64,000 nt of DNA from Burkholderiales bacterium (GCA_013044035.1 JABEVE010000050.1:1-64000), one strand, 5' to 3'. Counted from the first letter of the stretch, positions 1-7,351 are shown. The notes: generated by a model from the letters alone, not told the origin. Numbers and translations are program-made.

Positions 1-738
1 AATCACTGTAGAAACCCGACCGCAAAACGCACCCCGGCGGCGTGCGTCAACCGCTCACGATCGTTGTCGCTGAGCGATCAAGGTAATTGTCGGCCGCCAG
101 TCGTGCGCACTACGATCAGCGATGCCAAGGCGCCGTGCCCGTTGGACCGGGTGGGCAGGGTCTTCAAGGCCGACCGACCCAATCAGCTTTGGGTGTCCGA
201 TTTCACGTACGTGTCGACCTGGCAAGGCTGGCTGTACGTGGCGTTCGTCATCGACGTCTTCGCCCGGCACATCGTCGGCTGGCGCGTGAGCAGTTCCATG
301 CGCACGGACTTCGTCCCCGACGCCCTGGAGCAGGCCCTGTATGCACGGCAGCCCGAACGCGACGACGCCTTGATTCATCACTCGGACCGCAGGTCGCAAT
401 ACGTCAGTATTCGCTACACCGAGCGGCTGGCCGAGGCCGGCATCGAGCCCTCAGTGGGCAGCGAGGGCGACAGCTACGACAACGCCCTGGCCGAGACGAT
501 CAACGGCCTGTACAAGGCAGAGCTGATCCATCGCCGCGCGCCGTGGAAGACCAAGGAATCCGTCGAGCTGGCCACTCTGGAATGGGTCGCCTGGTTCAAC
601 AACCACCGCTAGATGGAACCCCTGGGCTCTATCCCTCCCGCAGAAGCTGAGGCAAACTACGACCGGCAACACGCCAGTCAGGCCCCCAACTCGGCATGGC
701 TTAAACCAACCGGCCTCCACGGAACCCGGAGCGGTTCA
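1..738 (+). mobile_element. IS3-family insertion sequence, right part (left end outside window)
   Basis: The stretch carries an OrfB-type DDE transposase reading frame, followed by the A/C-rich tail and a terminal GGAACCCGGAGCGGTTCA (721-738) that resembles IS3-family right ends as I remember them. The left end lies outside the window, so size and target duplication cannot be judged. The transposase is damaged (see its own entry), so the copy looks inactive unless helped in trans. The right boundary is an estimate. Confidence 0.7.
1..738 (+). pseudogene. IS3-family OrfB transposase, interrupted by an amber codon
   Basis: The frame is open from the window edge to TAG at 610-612. It contains the integrase-like catalytic core: counting from the TTG at 64, Asp46 (SDFTYV), Asp108 (HHSD) and Glu144 (ALAETING), with D-35-E spacing. 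The TAG follows WFNNHR, where family members continue with Leu-hydrophobic-Glu-Pro. The same frame goes on as MEPLGSIPPAEAEANY, the usual OrfB C-terminus, so a Leu codon has become a stop. The Gly that normally follows the second Asp (HHSDRGSQY) is Arg here. The normal C-terminal stop also appears lost, because the frame runs through the element end to 813. The first about 35 codons do not look like normal OrfB. The gene is therefore decayed. Confidence 0.75.
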
Positions 739-768
739 GTCTCGTCCATTCCGAGTTCCGTCACTGCG

Positions 769-1269
769 TTATTTCTGAGAACGCGATGGCTTTTTGACCC
801 CAGACGCTCCTGACCCCGTTTCGCTTTCCGACGGATCTTCAGGCCAATACTTGGCGATAAGGCCAGCAAGGGCCGCCCCAGCCAAGGGAATGAGCAGTGG
901 TCCGGCGATGAAGCCAACTGCGCCCAAATACGGGCGCAAGGCATCAAGCATCCCGCCAGAACTGGCGCCAGCCCAATCTTTAGGTGGGACGTCACCAACG
1001 ACGATGCCCTTGGCCTTGAACTCCTCTTCAAGCTCCTCCGCCTTTCCCAGAACAAAGGCGGAGCTAACACCCAAGGCTTTCGCTGCAGCGCGCAGTTGCT
1101 CAGTCGAGAGCTGACTACTCCCCTGTTCAATTCTTGACCAGGTGGTGGCCCCCACACCGGCCGCCTTGCCAAGTTGATCCTGGGTCAGATTCTTTTCCTT
1201 ACGCAGGCGTGCAAGGACAGCACCCAGGATGGCTGCTGATGTCGTCACTACTGATGACGCGTCGCTCAT
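769..1269 (-). CDS. XRE-family helix-turn-helix protein with C-terminal hydrophobic segment
   Basis: The protein has 166 residues. Residues about 17-72 form a Cro/C1-type HTH (LARLRKEKNLTQDQLGKAAG, WSRIEQG, then LGVSSAFVLG). After a charged stretch (80-88) comes a long hydrophobic segment (about 114-139, rich in Gly, Ala, Leu and Ile), then a polar tail. This suggests a membrane-tethered regulator. The start at 1269 is preceded by AGAGGA at good spacing; an upstream ATG at 1305 has no such site. It is divergent from the small gene at 1420, and the shared gap contains repeated ATGCAWA motifs, so it probably regulates that gene and itself. DNA binding is family knowledge; membrane anchoring and target are inference. 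Confidence 0.75.
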   Translation of the reverse strand: MSDASSVVTTSAAILGAVLARLRKEKNLTQDQLGKAAGVGATTWSRIEQGSSQLSTEQLRAAAKALGVSSAFVLGKAEELEEEFKAKGIVVGDVPPKDWAGASSGGMLDALRPYLGAVGFIAGPLLIPLAGAALAGLIAKYWPEDPSESETGSGASGVKKPSRSQK

Positions 1270-1316
1270 AAAAGTCCTCTTGCATCCGCTGATCTTGGGA
1301 AGCATGTTAGCTCAAA

Positions 1317-1374
1317 ATGCATACAATCTCATGATGCAAATTTTTACTATTTGATTGTTTGCATGTGATGCATA
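1317..1374. promoter_or_regulatory. Cluster of four ATGCAWA motifs in a divergent promoter (putative operator)
   Basis: ATGCATA occurs at 1317-1323 and 1368-1374, ATGCAAA at 1334-1340 and its complement TTTGCAT at 1358-1364. The last two form an inverted pair. The cluster lies between the XRE gene start (1269) and the gene at 1420 and overlaps the promoter proposed for the latter. This is the usual location of XRE operators. The binding itself is inferred. Confidence 0.45.
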
Positions 1375-1387
1375 TTTGCTCTACACT
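1359..1387 (+). promoter_or_regulatory. Putative sigma-70 promoter for the 1420 operon
   Basis: A TTGCAT -35 (1359-1364) and a TACACT -10 (1382-1387) are separated by 17 bp. The -35 and spacer contain two of the four ATGCAWA motifs, so a bound repressor would block polymerase. The AUG at 1420 lies about 30 bases downstream. Confidence 0.4.
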
Positions 1388-1419
1388 ACACCCATTGCAA
1401 TCGACCGGAGAGCAAAGCG

Positions 1420-1698
1420 ATGAAACACACCAAGCACAGCGCACGCCGCATGCAACAGCGCGGCATCCCTCGCCTGATGATTGAGATGCTGCAACGTTTT
1501 GGCAAGCGAGCCTACGACCACCATGGTGGCGTTGTCCGCTATCTGGATAAGTCGGCGCGACGCACCATCGAGAAATACGTCGGATCTCAGGTGTATCGGC
1601 GGATGCATGAGTTTCACGACGCCTATCTGGTGGAGGCCGTGGACAACGGCACCGTCATCACATGCGGCCACCGCTTCGCCGGCCTGCATCTGCACTAA
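1420..1698 (+). CDS. Small DUF4258-like protein, unknown function
   Basis: The protein has 92 residues and is basic. It starts MKHTKHSARRMQQRGI, resembling the H-x-R-x-x-x-R-G-I opening of DUF4258-type proteins, and ends with a beta-rich stretch (YLVEAVDNGTVITCGHRF). No signal peptide or membrane segment is seen. GGAGAG lies upstream of the ATG. It is the first gene after a promoter shared with the divergent XRE regulator, and two tiny membrane-protein genes follow within 20 bp. Small proteins of this shape next to an XRE gene sometimes belong to toxin-antitoxin pairs, but no RelE or HigB active-site pattern is visible. The family link is moderate and no function is assigned. Confidence 0.6.
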   Translation: MKHTKHSARRMQQRGIPRLMIEMLQRFGKRAYDHHGGVVRYLDKSARRTIEKYVGSQVYRRMHEFHDAYLVEAVDNGTVITCGHRFAGLHLH

Positions 1699-1718
1699 GC
1701 CACACTGGGAGATCTTGC

Positions 1719-1868
1719 ATGCTTTCCTATGCTCAACATCTGACGGTTTCATGGCGCGCCATAAGGCTTGACGTACTTGAATTCATCGGTTTCATCGTGC
1801 TGTCGACGACTTTGCGGGTCACCTTCAAGCAGGCCCTCAAGTCCTTTTTGACAACTTTCGGGAAATGA
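1719..1868 (+). CDS. Tiny putative membrane protein (49 aa)
   Basis: The ATG at 1719 has a strong GGGAGA ribosome-binding site 6-7 bases upstream, and the frame is 49 codons. One hydrophobic stretch (LEFIGFIVLSTTL, about 20-32) is flanked by basic residues, as in a single-pass small membrane protein. The gene begins 20 bp after the preceding stop, and its TGA overlaps the next ATG (ATGA at 1865-1868), indicating translational coupling. I do not recognise the sequence. Support comes from the ribosome-binding site, the coupling and the hydrophobic profile. Confidence 0.5.
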   Translation: MLSYAQHLTVSWRAIRLDVLEFIGFIVLSTTLRVTFKQALKSFLTTFGK

Positions 1869-2065
1869 TCATGCTCATCCTCATCACCACCTTCATCGCC
1901 ACCTTCGTTACCTTGAGCAAGGGACTGATGGTGCTCCTCGGCGTGCTGTTCGGCGGCGTCGCCTTTGTGCTCGTGCTGTTTGCCTTGCTGGTCGCAGGGG
2001 TGAGCGCCCTGATCGAAAGCTGTTCGGGCCGGTGCGCCCACGCCCACGCCCACGCCCACGCCTGA
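1865..2065 (+). CDS. Small two-segment membrane protein with Ala-His tail
   Basis: The protein has 66 residues (64 if the ATG at 1871, better spaced from GGGAA, is used). Two hydrophobic segments (about 3-15 and 21-50) are followed by ESCSGRCAHAHAHAHA. The tail has two Cys and four His in alternation and is encoded by a (CGCCCA)n repeat. Cys and His so placed could bind a metal, but that is inference. It overlaps the previous gene by 4 bp and ends 4 bp before the DUF445 gene, so it is probably translated as part of the same operon. I do not recognise a family. Confidence 0.5.
   Translation: MIMLILITTFIATFVTLSKGLMVLLGVLFGGVAFVLVLFALLVAGVSALIESCSGRCAHAHAHAHA
2035..2062. repeat. Hexanucleotide tandem repeat (CGCCCA)
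   Basis: Four perfect CGCCCA units (2035-2058) plus a partial unit encode the alternating Ala-His C-terminus of the small membrane protein. Because the unit is 6 bp, slippage would add or remove Ala-His pairs without changing frame. Confidence 0.85.
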
Positions 2066-2069
2066 ACGG

Positions 2070-3413
2070 ATGCCCCGCATGCACTCAGCCCCATCGTCCC
2101 TGGATGTCGCCCCCGACACCGCAGATCTGCGCCTGCAACCTCTGCGGCGGATGCAGCTTGTCGCCCTCGGCTTGCTCGGCTTGGCCCTCGCGGGACTGAT
2201 CACCGCGACCGCATGGGGCGGGCAAGGGCCATGGGGCTGGGTCAAGGCCTTCTGCGAAGCGGCAGCCGTGGGCGCGCTGGCCGACTGGTTTGCCGTGGTC
2301 GCACTGTTTCGTCGGCCGCTGGGTCTTCCCATTCCCCACACCGCCATCATTCCCGCTAACAAGGACCGCATCGCCGACAACCTGGCGGTGTTCGTGCGCG
2401 ATCACTTCCTCGACCCCAAGACCCTGCTGGACAAACTCGCCGTGTTCGACCCGGCCGCACGCCTGAGCCAGTGGCTGGCCGATCCGCTGCGGGTGCAGGG
2501 CTGGGTACACGCCGCGCGCCAATGGGGTTTGCAGGCCCTGGACTGGCTGGATGACCGCCGCCTGCAGCAAGACCTCAAGGGCATCGTGCAGGATGCCCTG
2601 CAGCGCTGGGATGCGGCGCAGACCGCCGGGCAGGTGCTCACCGTGCTCACCCACGACGGCCGCCATCAGGATCTGCTCGACGGCACGCTCGACAAGATCG
2701 GCGAGTTCCTCAATCAGGACGAGGTGAAGCAGCGCGTCTCTGCCCTGCTGGTGAAACATGCCCGCAAGGAGTGGCCCACCATCATCGCCCTGGTCAACAC
2801 CGTGAAGTCCGTGGACAGCGTGGCCGGCTCCCTGGCCGACAAGCTCGCCAGCGCCCTGATGGCCGAACTGCAGGACATCCTGCGCCAACCCGACCATCCG
2901 GTGCGTGTGGCGTATGGCGAGAAAGTGGAAGACTTCATCGCCCGCCTGCGCACCGACCCGGCCCTGGCCGCACGGGTGCAGGAGATCAAGGCGCAACTGA
3001 TCGACAACCCCGCCGTGCACACCTATGTGGACGGTCTGGCGCAAGAAGCCAAGGACTGGCTGCGGCGCGATCTGGCCGATCCGAACTCCCGCCTCGGCCT
3101 GCATCTGCAGGCCGCCCTGAGCAGCATCGGCAGCAAGCTCGCCAGCGACGCCAGCTTGCGCGAGGCGATCAACAGCCACATTCTCTCGGCCGCCGCGCTG
3201 CTGGTGCAGGACCTGCGCGGTGGGGTGACCGAGCACATCGCCTCCACCGTCAAAGGCTGGGATGACCGCGCGTTGGTGCGGGAGATGGAACGCAGCGTGG
3301 GCAAGGACCTGCAGTTCATCCGGATCAACGGCACGCTGGTGGGGGGACTGATGGGCGTGGTGTTGTATGCCGGTGCGCAGTTCTTGCCGATCCTCCTGGC
3401 CCATCTGCATTGA
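2070..3413 (+). CDS. DUF445 family (YjiN-like) inner-membrane protein
   Basis: The protein has 447 residues, close to the usual family length. An N-terminal membrane segment (about 30-48) is followed by the family signature GALADWFAVVALFRRPLGLP and HTAIIPANKDRI. A long, mostly helical middle region precedes a C-terminal membrane segment (VGGLMGVVLYAGAQFLPILL). The likely topology is two membrane anchors with a large soluble domain. Function is unknown in the family. It sits 4 bp after the Ala-His protein gene and appears to be the main product of this operon. Starts at 2070 or 2079 are both possible. Confidence 0.85.
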   Translation: MPRMHSAPSSLDVAPDTADLRLQPLRRMQLVALGLLGLALAGLITATAWGGQGPWGWVKAFCEAAAVGALADWFAVVALFRRPLGLPIPHTAIIPANKDRIADNLAVFVRDHFLDPKTLLDKLAVFDPAARLSQWLADPLRVQGWVHAARQWGLQALDWLDDRRLQQDLKGIVQDALQRWDAAQTAGQVLTVLTHDGRHQDLLDGTLDKIGEFLNQDEVKQRVSALLVKHARKEWPTIIALVNTVKSVDSVAGSLADKLASALMAELQDILRQPDHPVRVAYGEKVEDFIARLRTDPALAARVQEIKAQLIDNPAVHTYVDGLAQEAKDWLRRDLADPNSRLGLHLQAALSSIGSKLASDASLREAINSHILSAAALLVQDLRGGVTEHIASTVKGWDDRALVREMERSVGKDLQFIRINGTLVGGLMGVVLYAGAQFLPILLAHLH

Positions 3414-3472
3414 GCGGCCCCACAGAACCCACTGTCGGCCCGATGGCCATCACAACCCGCGAGGCGACTCCC

Positions 3473-4480
3473 ATGTCGGATACCTTCCCCCTTCTTCCAG
3501 CCCCGGAACCCCAAGCCGAAGCCGGCGCACAGGATGGCGAGGCCGATGGTGGCCTGCGGACGTTACCCGACGGCGATCATCTCATCGGCCAGATGACGGT
3601 GGCTTATGTGTGCATCGGCTGTGAGAAATTTCTGCAACGCTTGGTGGTGGACTGGGTCTACCCGGCGGGGAAGACCATCTGCTTCGGCACCATGCCCATG
3701 GTCTATGACGTCGCAAGGCGCCGGGATCGCCCGCACCGCTTTGACCACCTTCTTGGGCCGAACCCCACGGGTGTGGAGCAATCCGTCCTGTTCGAGGAGG
3801 TGCTCTGCGAGGCCTGCTATCCCCAGCGGCAGGAGACATGTGAGGCCAATACCCGCAAGCTGGATGCATGGTGGCCGTCGTACCGGCGGGTGAGCGCGTT
3901 GGCCCGAATCGCCCAGGAGGACCTCGAGCGCAATATCGAGCCCAGCGTGCAGCGTGTGGTCGACGCCATCACCGCAGCGGATCTGCCGCAGATCCTGGGG
4001 GAGGCGCAGTGTACTGAACTGGCCTGTAAGCATCGCACGCCCGCCAGGCGTGAGCGGCAACTGCGCAACTTCTTGCATCAGCACCAACGCCGCATCGAGC
4101 GTTACATCTTCTCTCGCCTGGATCGCAAGGCGCTTTGGGATCGGGATGGTTTTCTGCAGGCGGTGGTCGCGTCGCGCCATCTGGCGAAAGAGCTCGGCCT
4201 GGAGGGGGACGTGTCCTTCGCACGACGGCTGGATCGCCCCGAGCTCGGGGCCTACGGAACGATCGGTTTCGGAAGCCAGTTGGCGCAAGTCTGCAACCCG
4301 GAGGCGCTGCAGGCGTGGCCCACCATGTGGGAGTTATTGACGCTCAATGCGCTTCAACGCATCCGGCAGACGCGCTCCGAGATCAAGTTTCCGTATTTCT
4401 TTGGCGCGGTCGAGCAGCTTCGCAAGAAGGTGACGGAGCTGGCGATAGCGACGTTCATCGCACCGGACATCATTCAATGA
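3473..4480 (+). CDS. Unrecognised Cys-containing protein
   Basis: The protein has 335 residues from the ATG at 3473, which is preceded by GAGGCG at good spacing; the frame is open upstream to a TTG at 3410. I do not recognise it. The first 35 residues are acidic and low in complexity. Two CxxC pairs (Cys47/Cys50 and Cys112/Cys115), with Cys70 and Cys123 nearby, suggest a zinc site in the N-terminal half. The C-terminal half is charged and helical. No signal peptide or membrane segment is seen. It lies about 60 bp after the DUF445 gene on the same strand and could be co-transcribed with it. Confidence 0.65.
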   Translation: MSDTFPLLPAPEPQAEAGAQDGEADGGLRTLPDGDHLIGQMTVAYVCIGCEKFLQRLVVDWVYPAGKTICFGTMPMVYDVARRRDRPHRFDHLLGPNPTGVEQSVLFEEVLCEACYPQRQETCEANTRKLDAWWPSYRRVSALARIAQEDLERNIEPSVQRVVDAITAADLPQILGEAQCTELACKHRTPARRERQLRNFLHQHQRRIERYIFSRLDRKALWDRDGFLQAVVASRHLAKELGLEGDVSFARRLDRPELGAYGTIGFGSQLAQVCNPEALQAWPTMWELLTLNALQRIRQTRSEIKFPYFFGAVEQLRKKVTELAIATFIAPDIIQ

Positions 4481-4638
4481 AATTTCTTCGAGTGACGATC
4501 AATGATGGCGCATGACGCGCGCCCGGCTTTGTGCCTTGTCAGGGCATCAATTCGTCGTCGGCGGGCTGCGCTGTAGGCTCACCATCACGTTGCCCTGGCT
4601 GCACTGAACCTGCATTCCGACGTCACAAGGACTTCACT

Positions 4639-4896
4639 GTGCTCTGGATTTTTCTGATCGGGATCTTCGTCGTGGCCATCGGACTGTTTGTGCTTGTGGC
4701 GTATATCACGATCCTGGTCGCCCTGTCGGTCGCTGGAGCGGTGTACTTCGTGTGCTTTTTGGTGTGTCTACAACTCTTCCCGGCCGATCTCCTCCCGGCA
4801 GCGCTCTTGGTCAGCGCAGTGGTCGGCACCCTGGTGAACTATGGGCTTTATCGCGCCTTTGTGCCAGAGGACAATCATCAGAAACAATCGCACTGA
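4639..4896 (+). CDS. Small membrane protein (85 aa), GTG start
   Basis: A GTG at 4639 follows AAGGA with 7-8 bp spacing and opens an 85-residue frame. It consists almost entirely of hydrophobic segments: LWIFLIGIFVVAIGLFVLVA, then a second and a third, ending in a short polar tail (YRAFVPEDNHQKQSH). The in-frame ATG at 4531 would add a polar, Cys-rich leader with no ribosome-binding site and is less likely. The stop lies five bases before the left end of the IS30 element, so the insertion spared the gene. No family is recognised. Confidence 0.55.
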   Translation: MLWIFLIGIFVVAIGLFVLVAYITILVALSVAGAVYFVCFLVCLQLFPADLLPAALLVSAVVGTLVNYGLYRAFVPEDNHQKQSH

Positions 4897-4901
4897 ATGA
4901 C

Positions 4902-4929
4902 GGCGGTTTCAAGAGCGAAGTGCAACGCC
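4902..4929. repeat. IS30 element terminal inverted repeat, left
   Basis: It reads GGCGGTTTCAAG, then GAAGTGCAACGCC, and matches the complement of 5983-6010 except for a 2-bp, a 4-bp and a single-base mismatch. Confidence 0.75.
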
Positions 4930-4935
4930 CGTTGG

Positions 4936-5958
4936 TTATTGAATTGAGGAGGGAGCTTCGTGGGTATTGGCCAGCATTTGCGCGAAGACCTCCAAGGGGG
5001 AACGGAATCCATGGGTGGCGCGTGGCCTGCCGTTGAGGCTGTCAGCGATGGCATCGAGGTCAGCCTGGGAGCACACCGACAAGTCGGTACCCTTGGGCAG
5101 ATATTGGCGCAGCAATCCGTTGGTGTTCTCGCAGGTGCCGCGCTGCCAAGGGCTGTGGGGGTCACAGAAGTAGACGCGCACGCCGGTCTTGGAAGTGAGT
5201 TCTGCATGGCGCGTCATCTCCCGACCCTGGTCATACGTCATGCTCTGGCGCAGCGGCGCGGCAATCGACCGCAGCTTGGCCGTAAAGCCAGCCAGGGCCG
5301 AGGCGGCCGTGGCATCGGGCATCTGCACGAGCAACAGCAGACGGCTGGAGCGCTCCACCAGCACGCCCACGGCGGACTTGTTGCCAGCCCCCTTGATGAG
5401 GTCGCCCTCCCAGTGTCCAGGCATCAAGCGGTCTTCCATCTCGGGCGGGCGTACATGGATGCTGATCATCTCGGGAATCTGGCCGCGGCGGTCGGTGCCA
5501 CGCAAACGCGGCAGGCGCTTCGCATGGCCATGGCGCAGACAGGCAATCAACTGTCTGCGCAACTCCCCACGGGCCTGGGCGTCGATGGCGGTGTAGATGG
5601 TCTCGTGGGAGACGTGGAGTTCGGGGCGGTCTGGGTGCACCCGACGCAGTGTGCCAGCAATCTGCTGGGGCGAATACTTCCAGGCCAGCAGCGTCGACAC
5701 GACGCCCCACAGCACCCCATCAGGCGCCAGCTTCGCCGCTGGGCGGCGGGCTACGGCACGCCGCACACACGCGGCTTGCGCAGCCATGGCGTTATAGGCA
5801 CCCTCGACCGGGAGATTGCGGGAAAGCTCGCGCGTGAGCGTCGATGGCGCGCGGTTCAGCATCCGGGCCATGGCCCGGATGCTGAACTCCTGCTGTTTCC
5901 AGATCTCGATGCGCATGCACTCTTGGGGCTGAAGTTGTCGGTACGTCGTTCTTGTCAT
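4936..5958 (-). CDS. IS30-family transposase
   Basis: The protein has 340 residues. The N-terminal HTH (about 24-50, IRAMARMLNRAPSTLTRELS) is typical of IS30 transposases. The catalytic core has Asp186 (GHWEGDLIKG), Asp243 (MTYDQG) and Glu277 (WQRGTCENTNG), giving the D-33-E spacing of the family. Full length and lack of frameshifts suggest that it is functional. It fills nearly the whole element, with the start close to the right inverted repeat. Confidence 0.95.
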   Translation of the reverse strand: MTRTTYRQLQPQECMRIEIWKQQEFSIRAMARMLNRAPSTLTRELSRNLPVEGAYNAMAAQAACVRRAVARRPAAKLAPDGVLWGVVSTLLAWKYSPQQIAGTLRRVHPDRPELHVSHETIYTAIDAQARGELRRQLIACLRHGHAKRLPRLRGTDRRGQIPEMISIHVRPPEMEDRLMPGHWEGDLIKGAGNKSAVGVLVERSSRLLLLVQMPDATAASALAGFTAKLRSIAAPLRQSMTYDQGREMTRHAELTSKTGVRVYFCDPHSPWQRGTCENTNGLLRQYLPKGTDLSVCSQADLDAIADSLNGRPRATHGFRSPLEVFAQMLANTHEAPSSIQ

Positions 5959-5982
5959 TCACTGCACCTTACCGGATGGCAA

Positions 5983-6010
5983 GGTGTTGCACTTCAGATT
6001 TGAGGCCGCC
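5983..6010. repeat. IS30 element terminal inverted repeat, right
   Basis: It is the partner of 4902-4929. Read on the minus strand it begins GGCGGCCTCAAATCTGAAG and continues GTGCAACACC. Confidence 0.75.
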
Positions 6011-6223
6011 CTGCTTTTGTCATAACCCGTTTTTCATTGCAAAAAGCTCAAGGCAACGGCTGGGGAAATTGCAGCCTGACTGCGATGCACCCCCTACGAG
6101 ATGGTGCATGTCGGTGTTGTTCGCAACAATCTCGCACCTTGGGTGCCAGAGTCGCCTCATCGAGACGAACGATCAGACGGGCAAGAGCCCATGCTTACAC
6201 CTTGTTTGCCAGGGTGCGTGACC

Positions 6224-6263
6224 GGCGGCGATGCCGCCTACAGGCCTGATCGCCCATCAGGCC
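6224..6263 (-). terminator. Two adjacent hairpins at the end of the HlyIII gene (weak terminator candidate)
   Basis: GGCCTGAT-CGCCC-ATCAGGCC (6243-6263) spans the stop codon of the HlyIII gene, and GGCGGC-GAT-GCCGCC (6224-6238) lies just beyond. Neither is followed by a T-tract on the minus strand, so intrinsic termination is uncertain. Confidence 0.3.
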
Positions 6264-6919
6264 GCGTACAGCAGCACCGCGAAGAAATGGAACACGGTGC
6301 CGGCGAGCACGAACAGATGCCAGATGAAATGCGTGTAGGGAACTTTCTCGTCGAGCAGGAAAAACACCACGCCTAATGTGTAGGACACTCCGCCTGCCAG
6401 CAGTAGCGCCAGGCCCGGCGCCGGCATATCGACCCAGAGCGGGCGTATGGCGATCAGCACCACCCAGCCCATGGCGAGGTAAAGGAAGGTGGATAGGCGG
6501 GGGAAACGTGTGCCACCCAAGGCTTTGAAAAACAGACCTGCCAGGGCAAGGGCCCAGATCAGACCGAATAGGACCCAGCCCCAGACGCCGCGCAGCACAC
6601 CCAGGGTGAAGGGGGTGTAAGTGCCGGCAATGAACAGATAAATGGCCACATGATCGACGACCTGCAACACGCCTTTGACGCGCTTCTGAGGCAGGGCGTG
6701 ATAGAGCGTGGAGACGAGGTAAAGCAGAATGGCGGTGCTGCCGAAGATGATGGCGCCGACAAGCGTTGTCGCGCTTCCCAACACAGCAAAATGAACGACG
6801 AGGATCGGAAGCGCGGCGATGGCCAGTGCCAGACCCAGGCCGTGGCTCAGGCTGTTGGCGATCTCCTCACCGGGAGTCTGAGCACGCGAGACCGCAGGAA
6901 CCGAGTGATGTTGTGCCAT
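6257..6919 (-). CDS. Hemolysin III (HlyIII/PAQR-like) membrane protein
   Basis: The protein has 220 residues from the ATG at 6919, the usual length; upstream in-frame ATGs would add an unlikely Cys-rich leader. It has about seven hydrophobic segments. HlyIII signatures include EEIANSLSHGLG near the N-terminus, STLYHAL after the second segment, VDHVAIYLFIAGTYTPF in the middle, and the C-terminal YTHFIWHLFVLAGTVFHF. The conserved His and Asp residues form the metal site of the superfamily. Despite the name, haemolysis is not the established role. It is last in a run with the ABM-fold and SDR genes. Confidence 0.85.
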   Translation of the reverse strand: MAQHHSVPAVSRAQTPGEEIANSLSHGLGLALAIAALPILVVHFAVLGSATTLVGAIIFGSTAILLYLVSTLYHALPQKRVKGVLQVVDHVAIYLFIAGTYTPFTLGVLRGVWGWVLFGLIWALALAGLFFKALGGTRFPRLSTFLYLAMGWVVLIAIRPLWVDMPAPGLALLLAGGVSYTLGVVFFLLDEKVPYTHFIWHLFVLAGTVFHFFAVLLYAA

Positions 6920-7005
6920 GCAGCAAATAATAGGTTCATTCCCGCGAAGGGCCATGAACTGCTGGGCCCGATGCCCGGACGCTTGGCGAGGTAAGGGCAT
7001 GGTGA

Positions 7006-7323
7006 TCAGTCATTCGCGGTATCAGTCGACTTGGCGAGCAGGGTGTAGTGCTCGACTTGCGGCGCTGCGGCGAAGAAAGGACCGACGATGCCGCGCCATG
7101 CGGCGAAGGCGTCCGATTGTCGAAAGCCTACCGTGTGGTCCTCCAGCGTGGCCCAGAAAATCATCAGTAGATAGCGCTCGGGGCTCTCCACGCCCTTGTT
7201 GAGCTTGTAGCCGCAAAAGCCCTTGGCATGGGCAATGACGGTTTCGACGCCGCGCACGATGGCGATGTCGAATTCGGCCTGGCGGCCAGGCTGGATGCGG
7301 ATGTCGGCAAGTTCGAGAATCAT
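7006..7323 (-). CDS. Antibiotic biosynthesis monooxygenase (ABM) domain protein
   Basis: The protein has 105 residues and is a single ABM/dimeric alpha-beta barrel domain: ILELADIRIQPGRQAEFDIAI at the start, GFCGYKLNKGVESPERYLLMIFWATLEDH in the middle and a Phe/Trp-rich C-terminus. Members act as small monooxygenases or haem- or quinone-handling proteins, but many have no known substrate. AGGAAA precedes the ATG. It follows the SDR gene by 28 bp and precedes HlyIII, suggesting co-transcription. Confidence 0.8.
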   Translation of the reverse strand: MILELADIRIQPGRQAEFDIAIVRGVETVIAHAKGFCGYKLNKGVESPERYLLMIFWATLEDHTVGFRQSDAFAAWRGIVGPFFAAAPQVEHYTLLAKSTDTAND

Positions 7324-7351
7324 GGCAGGTTTCCTGGGTTGGGGCGAGCGT

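Larger units (their letters stand above)
4902..6010. mobile_element. IS30-family insertion sequence, apparently intact
   Basis: The element is about 1.1 kb, bounded by imperfect 28-bp inverted repeats and containing one full-length IS30-type transposase on the minus strand. The repeats share GGCGG, TCAA and GAAGTGCAAC blocks. No clear short target duplication is visible in the flanks. The transposase frame is uninterrupted with all catalytic residues, so the copy may be active. Confidence 0.85.

Noticed and set aside
2035-2062. CRISPR or other array
   Set aside because: The units are 6 bp and contiguous with no spacers; it is a simple coding repeat.
2085-3410. 441-codon minus-strand open frame
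   Set aside because: It is antisense to the DUF445 gene. The plus protein has family motifs; the minus product has none and is His/Gln/Arg-rich like other G+C shadows.
4880-4905. IS30 insertion truncating the small membrane protein
   Set aside because: The gene's stop (4894-4896) lies before the inverted repeat, so the frame is not cut by the element.
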